Positions 1 to 5,507 of a DNA stretch of 10,179 bases are shown in pieces. The stretch's first letter is position 1, and each line of letters opens with the position of its first letter. The notes beneath the pieces were generated by a model that saw only the letters and a program-made list of their open reading frames with translations, was not told the origin of the DNA and searched no databases. The position numbers and the translations under genes are program-made. The DNA comes from Ascidiaceihabitans sp047624005 (lineage in GTDB: Bacteria; Pseudomonadota; Alphaproteobacteria; Rhodobacterales; Rhodobacteraceae): positions 1-10,179 of the forward strand of contig JBLHPE010000090.1 in NCBI GenBank assembly GCA_047624005.1. Reading direction: 5' to 3'.

Positions 1-124
1 TTTCGGCGACATTGCTCGAGCATAGATTAATGTGATGCAGCTTGAGTTTCATAAAACCAGCGTGACCCAGACTGTTGATGCATGCAAGCAAGTATCTGAT
101 GCGGCGTTACCCAAACTGCCCTCG

Positions 125-314
125 AAGTAGGCCTATAGTCCAAATGACCAAACAGTAATTTTGTCCGCAGTTTGTGAGTCCGTGCGCAGCGCAACCAATG
201 GTCACTCTTTCCAGACCGGCCATTCATGCAGCGCGCGGCTTACGGCAGTACTGAGCCCTTGTTGACCGATGCTGCAAACTGCAACGATGGCTGCAATGGG
301 CGGTAGGCCTACTT
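125..314. repeat. 11-bp inverted repeat pair (125-135 and 304-314)
   Basis: AAGTAGGCCTA at 125-135 is exactly complementary to TAGGCCTACTT at 304-314. The core contains the self-complementary AGGCCT, which makes a chance match more likely. The arms are 168 bp apart in non-coding DNA. No transposase frame or target duplication is visible between or around them, so they are recorded only as a short repeat. Confidence 0.4.
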
Positions 315-356
315 GCTGTCTGCACGTTTCGCGCGCGGTCTCAATGTGGTGCGGTG

Positions 357-563
357 TCAATCCTGAGAAGAGGGGTCGGTCGGAGGAAGATAGTCAAGCA
401 GGCTGCGGTAGAGCGGAAAGAGCACGGATTCTGCGTCGAAACGCAGGGCCGGGGCTTTGAGCCCGTCACCTCCCGGGCCGTCGGGGGTGCCGCCCGAACT
501 CGACCACTTTGTTAAAGCTGTGAAAATACGCGATCTTATCGCATCAGGAAGTTGAACGGACAA
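357..563 (-). CDS. Short hypothetical open frame, possibly a remnant
   Basis: This is a 68-codon frame that would start at TTG (561-563) and end at TGA. No Shine-Dalgarno sequence precedes the TTG, so the start is not supported and the frame may be the tail of a broken gene. The second half (about residues 31-68) has protein-like composition, with GLKAPALRFDAESV followed by a leucine- and tyrosine-rich stretch. Its third positions are GC-rich, unlike the operon genes nearby. I do not recognise a family. The DNA also folds into three short hairpins (431-497), so the GC-rich composition could reflect structure and not coding. No neighbouring gene gives functional context. Confidence 0.25.
   Translation of the reverse strand: MSVQLPDAIRSRIFTALTKWSSSGGTPDGPGGDGLKAPALRFDAESVLFPLYRSLLDYLPPTDPSSQD
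431..497. repeat. Cluster of three short hairpins
   Basis: Three perfect small inverted repeats lie in a row: CTGCGT-CGAA-ACGCAG (431-446), GGGCT-TTG-AGCCC (452-464) and TCGGG-7 nt-CCCGA (481-497). Read on the minus strand the first is CTGCGT-TTCG-ACGCAG, with a four-base TTCG loop. No T tract follows any of them, so they do not look like Rho-independent terminators. They lie inside the weak frame 357-563. Confidence 0.4.
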
Positions 564-785
564 AAGCGCTGTTTTAGGCGCGGTAGGGCGGGAAGGTTAA
601 TTGTTCTTTTACAGTACAGCAGGATGCTGCACGGTTGTGAACCGGGCTTTTGCTGCGCAGTGCACCAACTGGTAAGATGCAGGACTTTTATGCTATTCTC
701 TGCAGAAAAAATACTGAATGCGACCGGGTTGTTATCTGCTTAGCGGGCGGCACCCGGCAGGAAGCGGGCATCCAGATGGATTTGG

Positions 786-1163
786 CTAATTGCTGTTCTT
801 GTCCTCTGTGGTCTCTTCGCGCTTAACGATCGCACCCCGCTCCACGAAAAACTGCCCGGTCCCTACGCTGTGCAAGAAGCCAGATAAGATAGGTTCTAAT
901 TGAGCGCCAAAAAAAACCTTAGTGCATCGCACTGCAAGACTGGTGTCGCTCAACAAAAAATAGAGATGCGGTTGGATCTAGATCGCGCACCAACCCTTCG
1001 CCTCAATGATACGCACAGCAATTGCCTTATCATCCGCAGATGCTTCCCTGACATGTTGATAATCGTCAGCTTCAACTCGCTACGCTCGAATAACTGCTTG
1101 TACTTGCAATGCGGCGCTATGCCCTTGGAATCGCCTGATAGCCGCAAAGCGGTAAGGCGCGGT
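786..1163 (-). pseudogene. Broken protein-coding remnant of unknown family with in-frame TAG codons
   Basis: Reading the minus strand in the frame that ends at TAG 786-788 gives continuous, protein-like sequence back to about 1163. It is interrupted by TAG at 1080-1082 and at 978-980, and bounded upstream by TAG at 1164-1166. The segments read naturally: ...RVEADDYQHVREASADDK..., then ...IIEAKGWCAI*IQPHLYF..., ending with ...GTGQFFVERGAIVKREE and a charged tail DKNSN. Codons are often of the GNN type expected for real coding DNA. No intact start is visible. I do not recognise the family. The best reading is a decayed gene in which two or three codons, plausibly CAG, became TAG. Stop-codon readthrough is possible but has no support here, because the intact genes in the window do not contain internal TAG. 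Confidence 0.4.
909..938 (-). terminator. Rho-independent terminator-like hairpin
   Basis: On the minus strand the sequence reads CTT-gc-AGTGC-GAT-GCACT-AAG-G followed by eight T (the A8 run at 909-916 of the given strand). This is a 5-bp perfect stem with a 3-base loop, extended by 3 more pairs across a 2-base bulge. The geometry fits an intrinsic terminator for minus-strand transcription. Against this, it sits within the protein-like remnant 786-1163 and about 640 bp beyond the dmmC stop, so it could be a chance structure or a terminator used only since that gene decayed. Confidence 0.35.
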
Positions 1164-1198
1164 CTATCGCTGCCAGATTGACGAATAGCATCTGCGGA
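1033..1198. repeat. 12-bp inverted repeat pair (1033-1044 and 1187-1198)
   Basis: TCCGCAGATGCT at 1033-1044 is exactly complementary to AGCATCTGCGGA at 1187-1198, with 142 bp between the arms. The pair brackets the upstream half of the broken frame 786-1163. It could be the trace of a small inverted-repeat element, but no flanking target duplication was seen and chance is not excluded. Confidence 0.4.
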
Positions 1199-1574
1199 AA
1201 CCTATGGTCCATTTTGTTGGCCGGCTATTGCGCCGCGTTTCTTGATTAAGCCCTGAATGACAATTGATTGCCCCATGCTATTTTATACCGTGTAGGGATT
1301 CACCGGTGTTGGTGCGTTTGATACATAAGGCCGGCGCGGCGGACAAAGCTGCCATTGAACGCGGCACTCCCATAGTCTGAAAGACGACCATCACCAGATA
1401 CTGCGGCGTGGCTTTCGCATTGCGGACAATCGTGCAGAACGCAGCATTTTAATAGCTGGATCGACATGAAGCGGGTTTTTGCCATTCGCGACACACCTGC
1501 GGATGGCTACTTTTGTGTCTTCCAAGCTACCGCCAATGAAATCCTGTTTGGTAAATACTCTAATTTCCGTTAAG

Positions 1575-2651
1575 TCAGCGGTCCATGACTGCAAGCGCAG
1601 GCTCTGTGTCCTCGTCTGCGAACACACCAGCTCCAGTCGGCAACCCGTCGTCGAACGCCGACAGGTAATCCAGCATCATCGGGCGGTTGTTGATGAAGCC
1701 TTTGTAGATCGCCAACTCTTCTGGCAGATCGCGGATCACACGGTGTAAACGACGGCCCCATTTTGGCTTGGTCATTAGGTCGTCAAAGCTGCACAGATAA
1801 CATCGGATCGGGAACACCAAAGCGTTTGAACGTGGCAGGCGGTAGAACGTTTGTAGTTCCACCCGCAAGTGCTGCTTCGATCCAATATTTTCAGGCGTTA
1901 CAGATGTCTTTTGAATGCCCCATTTATGGTAGTTTTCAGGCGAGGTATCCAGCAATGGGTTCACCGTCATTGTCCAGTTCAGCCGCCGCGCAGGTGTGCC
2001 CTGCTGGATACTTAGAAGGAACTTCAACGCTCGGGTAAAGATACCTTTTTCATGTGCCAGAGGCACCGGTGCATGCCATTCGAAAAAATTCATTCCGATA
2101 TCGAAATCAAGCGACCAATCCGCTTGCGTTGTAATCATTCCTGCGTCCATCCACAGGTTTTCTTCGCGTTGATCCAGCACACAAAAATCGCCCTGCGCTT
2201 GGCGGGTGATGTATTCCATCGGGCCAAAGGGAAGCGTGGCTTCGTCCATGAAAGTGAACGTGTCATCAATGCCCAAAGGCTTGTTGATCCAACGCCATGT
2301 GTCGCCATCACGGTGCAATTCAAACAAGTCAGGATAGTCTTCAGATTTTGAGACCATGATCAACTCAAGCAAGTCCCAACCTGCCAAAGTCATGTGTGGA
2401 AGCGATTGGCAGCGAAGTGGATCATCTGCCAAAACCATCGCACGGTCCCGCATCTCGGCCACATAATGTTCGTCGACATCAAAGCGCATCTCGTAAATGC
2501 TGTCTTTTGGGCCACCGCGATGCTGTTCCATATTCACCGAATACATATAGCTGTCTTCATGGAACGGGAACGGAAAGCGATCTATCGCACGTTGCGAATT
2601 CTTAAAGGTATAGTCGTCGCGAAATGTCTCGTCATTAAACTGAAGGGTCAT
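1575..2651 (-). CDS. dmmC: Dimethylamine monooxygenase haem subunit (DUF3445 / HODM alpha-like)
   Basis: This is the probable catalytic subunit of DMA monooxygenase, which oxidatively demethylates dimethylamine to monomethylamine and formaldehyde in the cytoplasm. The 358-residue product fits the DUF3445 family, whose studied member HODM binds haem in a PAS-like fold. Visible family-like segments are TWRWIN near 118-123, IGMNFFEWHAPVP near 185-197, and the arginine-rich RVELQTFYRLPRS at 263-275. Haem ligands cannot be assigned with certainty by eye. The ATG at 2649-2651 is preferred over an in-frame ATG 42 bases upstream. It overlaps the dmmB stop as ATGA and has GGAG (2660-2663) 8 bases upstream, while the longer start would add 14 residues buried in dmmB. 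The C-terminal tail, from about 335, is acidic and low in conservation signals. Naming follows the published order dmmDABC; a different lettering would not change the function. Confidence 0.85.
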   Translation of the reverse strand: MTLQFNDETFRDDYTFKNSQRAIDRFPFPFHEDSYMYSVNMEQHRGGPKDSIYEMRFDVDEHYVAEMRDRAMVLADDPLRCQSLPHMTLAGWDLLELIMVSKSEDYPDLFELHRDGDTWRWINKPLGIDDTFTFMDEATLPFGPMEYITRQAQGDFCVLDQREENLWMDAGMITTQADWSLDFDIGMNFFEWHAPVPLAHEKGIFTRALKFLLSIQQGTPARRLNWTMTVNPLLDTSPENYHKWGIQKTSVTPENIGSKQHLRVELQTFYRLPRSNALVFPIRCYLCSFDDLMTKPKWGRRLHRVIRDLPEELAIYKGFINNRPMMLDYLSAFDDGLPTGAGVFADEDTEPALAVMDR

Positions 2652-3634
2652 CTGTCTAGCTCCAAATATTTGCCGATAAAGCGGCTGACGCATGGCATAA
2701 TTTTCTTACCAGACGTGTGTTCACCGTCATCCAGCCAGTGGTCACGATGTACGAATGTACCATCACTTGACACCACATCGGTTTCACACTGTCCGCATGA
2801 TCCGCCACGGCATAGGAACGGTGCGTCTACGCCGGCCCGCTCAATCGCTTCCAGCAGGCTTTCATTTTCGCCAACAGTGATGATTTTGTCAGATTGGCAA
2901 AGCCGCACCTCAAAAGGAACACCAGGTTCGGGGGCCAAGAATTCCTCGGAATGGACGCTAGTGATCGGCCAACCCGCAGCGGCGGCTGTCATATGAAGCC
3001 ATTTGATCATGCCCTTGGGTCCGCACACATAAGCGCTTGTACCCAGCGGTTGCCCATCCAAAAGGGTCTGTAAATCAATCGTCTGTTTCTGGTCATCGTA
3101 ATAGACATGCACGTTGTTTGGGTATTTTGACGTCAACTCATCCACGTATGACCCTAGGGCTTTGGACCGGCATGCGTAGTGCAGCTCCCAGTTGCTGTTG
3201 GTGCGTTCCATCTGAGAGATTATTGCCATGAATGGCGTGATCCCGATGCCACCGGCAAAGAACAAATGTTTCTTGGCGCGTAGATCCAGCGAGAATAGAT
3301 TGACCGGATAAGTCACCACCATCTTGTCGCCAACTTTGACATTGCGATGCATGAAAAGGGACCCGCCACGACCTTCATCATCTCGCCGCACAGAAATTGC
3401 ATACTTTGAGCGATCAGACGGATCAGACATTAGTGAATATGGATTTAGGCGCTTACGTCCATCAATCTGCATTTCAACAACGGTGTGTGCACCACCAGAA
3501 AAAGGTGGAAACAATTGACCGTCCATCCGCCGAAATTCGAACCGCGTCACCAGTTCATTTAGGGGCACAATGGCCGTGAGTTCGACGTCGATCTTCCTTG
3601 CCCCTGTTTCAATTTTTTGTGCGGTAACACTCAT
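2648..3634 (-). CDS. dmmB: Dimethylamine monooxygenase reductase subunit (FMN, NAD(P)H, [2Fe-2S])
   Basis: The 328-residue product is an electron-transfer subunit that would take electrons from NAD(P)H through FMN and a [2Fe-2S] cluster to the haem subunit. Domains in order: a flavin-binding barrel (about 15-118) with RLNPYSL at 62-68 and GGSLFMH at 90-96; a nucleotide-binding domain (about 120-225) with AGGIGITPF at 127-135 and CGPKGM at 204-209; and a C-terminal plant-type ferredoxin (about 242-328) with cluster ligands Cys275, Cys280, Cys283 and Cys315. This order is that of phthalate dioxygenase reductase and VanB, and the length is usual for them. All four ferredoxin cysteines are present. 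The start overlaps the dmmA stop as ATGA and has a perfect AAGGAG (3642-3647) 7 bases upstream. The 3' end overlaps dmmC in the same way, so the three monooxygenase subunits are probably translationally coupled. Without the context it would be called a generic oxygenase reductase. Confidence 0.9.
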   Translation of the reverse strand: MSVTAQKIETGARKIDVELTAIVPLNELVTRFEFRRMDGQLFPPFSGGAHTVVEMQIDGRKRLNPYSLMSDPSDRSKYAISVRRDDEGRGGSLFMHRNVKVGDKMVVTYPVNLFSLDLRAKKHLFFAGGIGITPFMAIISQMERTNSNWELHYACRSKALGSYVDELTSKYPNNVHVYYDDQKQTIDLQTLLDGQPLGTSAYVCGPKGMIKWLHMTAAAAGWPITSVHSEEFLAPEPGVPFEVRLCQSDKIITVGENESLLEAIERAGVDAPFLCRGGSCGQCETDVVSSDGTFVHRDHWLDDGEHTSGKKIMPCVSRFIGKYLELDR

Positions 3635-4242
3635 GCCTCATCTCCTTGGGCATAAATCCCTTTTGATGCTGGAACATTTCCCGGATCTTCTGCATCAATG
3701 CATACAGCCTGATAGGCCGCCAAACGACGCGAATAGTGATCCCGCACAAACAGGTTCAAACCGCAGTGCGAACAGACAAAGGGATCGAATTCGACGTCAT
3801 CGGTGATGCCTTTACAATGCACACACTGCATTCGACGTGCGATAGAACCGCGATGTTCTGTCTGAATAGCCGTGTGCGCAAAGCCCGATTGCATCGCCAA
3901 ACTCTGTGCCTGCCCCATCAAACTTTCGGTCCCTGCGAGATAAATCTGTAACCCCATATGCGACCCATCTAACACCCGCTGAATACGCGAGGCTGAGGCG
4001 GCGTAAGTCGGCCCTTCGTAAAACTGCGCAGGGTTTAACATGCGTAATTTATCGGCGTAATCTGTACCACGCGGGATATAAATGATGTGGCTGTTGGCCA
4101 TCAGACTCGGCGTAGCCACGTCTAGGATCGCCTCGGCCCCTTCGGCATCAGCGACCATCAAATGATGCTTACCGGAGCGCACCTTAAGTGTGCCGTAAAC
4201 TGGACGGCTGATGATAGACGTCGGGAATTTAAATTTCGACAT
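3631..4242 (-). CDS. dmmA: Dimethylamine monooxygenase small subunit (CxxC...CxxC)
   Basis: This is the 203-residue small subunit of the DMA monooxygenase complex. The C-terminal part carries two CxxC pairs, Cys140-x2-Cys143 (CVHCKG) and Cys157-x2-Cys160 (CSHCGL), followed by LFVRDHYSRRLAAY and a DAEDPG segment. This resembles the zinc-ribbon or rubredoxin-like end I associate with the DmmA family. Residues about 98-128 (LQIYLAGTESLMGQAQ...) resemble the last strand and helix of a ferredoxin-reductase NAD-binding domain. I chose the ATG at 4240-4242 because AAGAGGG (4248-4254) sits 5-6 bases upstream. The more distal ATG at 4278 lies in the intergenic hairpin and would add 12 poorly conserved-looking residues. 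Whether the cysteines bind zinc or iron cannot be told from sequence. The stop overlaps the dmmB start. Confidence 0.8.
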   Translation of the reverse strand: MSKFKFPTSIISRPVYGTLKVRSGKHHLMVADAEGAEAILDVATPSLMANSHIIYIPRGTDYADKLRMLNPAQFYEGPTYAASASRIQRVLDGSHMGLQIYLAGTESLMGQAQSLAMQSGFAHTAIQTEHRGSIARRMQCVHCKGITDDVEFDPFVCSHCGLNLFVRDHYSRRLAAYQAVCIDAEDPGNVPASKGIYAQGDEA

Positions 4243-4247
4243 AATTG

Positions 4248-4254
4248 CCCTCTT
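4248..4254 (-). promoter_or_regulatory. Ribosome binding site deciding the dmmA start
   Basis: AAGAGGG on the minus strand ends 5 bases before the ATG at 4242. It supports that start over the in-frame ATG at 4278, which would place the beginning of the protein inside the intercistronic stem-loop. Confidence 0.7.
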
Positions 4255-4266
4255 GCAGACAGTTGA

Positions 4267-4288
4267 GGCGCGGATCAAAATCCGCGCC
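4267..4288 (-). promoter_or_regulatory. Intercistronic stem-loop between dmmD and dmmA
   Basis: The arms GGCGCGGAT (4267-4275) and ATCCGCGCC (4280-4288) form a perfect 9-bp, mostly G-C stem with a 4-base loop. It lies between the dmmD stop (4298-4300) and the dmmA ribosome binding site (4248-4254). No T tract follows on the minus strand, so it is unlikely to end transcription fully. A third copy of GGCGCGGAT at 4310-4318, inside the last codons of dmmD, could pair with the same ATCCGCGCC arm instead. Likely roles are mRNA end protection or tuning of dmmA translation; the role is inference. Confidence 0.65.
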
Positions 4289-4297
4289 CTCTTAACG

Positions 4298-5446
4298 TTA
4301 GCCTTTAGCGGCGCGGATTACTTTTTCCTTGTCATAGAAAGGCATCTCTTCGGTGACGCAGGCAATTTCTGTCCCGTCGCCATTGCGGATGGTCAACTTC
4401 TTGCCCGCTACAGCACAGTCTTTCGGCATCCGTGCGATACCAACATTGTGGTTGTTCACCTCAGAATTCATCCCGAATGTCACGTGACCAACCTTTTTGC
4501 CGTCTTGTAGCAGGTCTGCACCCTCATCTGCTGGCGTAGTGCCCTCTAAACGAACGCCGTAAATTTTGAAGCGTTCACGCCCCTCAGACGCATAGTGGTT
4601 CTCGGCTCCGATAAAGCCAGTCTTCCCAGGTGAAACTGTGAATTCCAGGCCCAACTCCCAGATCGTATCGCCGCAAGGAGAGCCATCTTCAAATGGATAG
4701 GTTTCGGAATTGTCGCCCGGATAAAACAGCAGATAACTTTCGGTCCGCAGCATGTCCAAGGTTGAGAACTGGCACGGGCGGATACCGATATCTTTGCCCT
4801 CGGCCAGAATATTGTCCCAAACGTGGACAGCATCTTTTGCACCGACAAAGATTTCGTATCCGCGTTCGCCAGTGTAACCTGTTCGCGAAAACATGACGTT
4901 CTTGCCAAACAGTTTCGCGTGCATGATGCCGAAGTAGGCAAGGTCACGAATACCGGGCACGTGTTTTGCCAAGAAATCAACAGCCAGCGGGCCTTGCAAC
5001 GAAAGATCGTGCAGATCGTCATCAAACAACACAGCTACGTTTTTCGCCAATGCAACTGACGTCAGCTGTTCCATCCCAGCGCCCGTACCGAGCACAACCA
5101 TCCAAGTATTCACCGCAAGGTGATAAATGATACAATCGTCAATGAATTTGCCATCCGCGTTCAGGATCGACGCATAACTTGCCCGACCAACACCGATTTT
5201 CTCGACGTTGCGTGTTGTCACCCAGTCTATCACAAACGCCGCATCGGCACCCACCATGTGGACTTTTTTCAGACCTGACACGTCCATCAAGCCAGCCTTG
5301 GTACGGATCGCTTCATAGTCGGCTTTGGCGCGTTCAGGCGTCTGGTCGTAGAACCATGCGGTTCCCATGCCATTCCAGTCTTCTAATTCTCCACCAATCT
5401 CTGCGTGGCGTGGTCCAAGAACCGAATGTCTCCAAATGATGGCCAT
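4298..5446 (-). CDS. dmmD: GcvT-family tetrahydrofolate-dependent protein of the DMA monooxygenase operon
   Basis: The 382-residue product belongs to the aminomethyltransferase family (GcvT fold, shared with DmdA and sarcosine oxidase alpha). Visible marks are AGLMDVSGLKKVHMVG at 51-66, ILNADGKFIDD at 94-104 with the folate-site acidic pair, QGP at 151-153, RTGYTGERGYE at 188-198, and an LDMLRTE segment near 230-236. The C-terminal barrel begins near 290. The length fits a stand-alone GcvT. By position it is the counterpart of dmmD in dmmDABC clusters, and a GcvT-like component is reported with HODM-type N-demethylases. The inferred role is moving formaldehyde released from DMA to tetrahydrofolate as 5,10-methylene-THF. 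A true glycine-cleavage GcvT is unlikely because no gcvH or gcvP is next to it. AGGG (5455-5458) lies 8 bases before the start, and a 61-bp gap separates it from tdm. DmdA is the main alternative, less likely in this context. Confidence 0.8.
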   Translation of the reverse strand: MAIIWRHSVLGPRHAEIGGELEDWNGMGTAWFYDQTPERAKADYEAIRTKAGLMDVSGLKKVHMVGADAAFVIDWVTTRNVEKIGVGRASYASILNADGKFIDDCIIYHLAVNTWMVVLGTGAGMEQLTSVALAKNVAVLFDDDLHDLSLQGPLAVDFLAKHVPGIRDLAYFGIMHAKLFGKNVMFSRTGYTGERGYEIFVGAKDAVHVWDNILAEGKDIGIRPCQFSTLDMLRTESYLLFYPGDNSETYPFEDGSPCGDTIWELGLEFTVSPGKTGFIGAENHYASEGRERFKIYGVRLEGTTPADEGADLLQDGKKVGHVTFGMNSEVNNHNVGIARMPKDCAVAGKKLTIRNGDGTEIACVTEEMPFYDKEKVIRAAKG

Positions 5447-5507
5447 GATGTTTTCCCTATCTGTTGTTAGTCTTTTTTATGGTGTTCAGCCTTATGGCCA
5501 TTTGTGG

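Larger units (their letters stand above)
1..1574. other. Gene-poor, apparently decayed flank downstream of the dmm operon
   Basis: This stretch has many short open frames on both strands, but none has a good start context plus a recognisable domain. Only two minus-strand segments look protein-like: a short frame at 357-563 and a broken frame at 786-1163, listed separately. The far left part (about 1-350) shows no coding signal I trust. Its minus-strand sequence around 211-224 (AATGGCCGGTCTGG) resembles intergenic remnant DNA I associate with roseobacter genomes, which is memory and not a search result. The stretch starts abruptly after dmmC, with no clear terminator directly behind the dmmC stop. 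The most likely explanation is an old insertion or gene remnants at the edge of the operon. Confidence 0.55.

Noticed and set aside
900..1181. 93-codon plus-strand frame starting with TTG
   Set aside because: It is antisense to the protein-like remnant 786-1163, with no ribosome binding site and a C/R/I/L-rich composition not typical of a real protein.
1300..1627. Two minus-strand frames directly after dmmC, one with HDCPQCESH, that might be joined by a frameshift into a small cysteine-containing protein
   Set aside because: One begins inside dmmC and the other has no start signal. No family was recognised and the joined reading is not convincing enough to call a gene remnant.
2652..2693. 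Longer start for dmmC at 2693
   Set aside because: The 14 extra residues lie in dmmB coding sequence. The ATGA overlap and GGAG support the start at 2651.
2394..2996. 200-codon open frame on the plus strand
   Set aside because: It lies antisense across the dmmB/dmmC junction, both of which have clear domains. Its product is rich in unlikely H/R/I runs with no recognisable motif.
4243..4278. Longer start for dmmA at 4278
   Set aside because: It would begin inside the intercistronic stem-loop and has no Shine-Dalgarno, whereas the start at 4242 has AAGAGGG at good spacing.
4546..5025. 159-codon minus-strand frame inside dmmD
   Set aside because: It is an alternative frame of dmmD, whose own frame carries the GcvT motifs.
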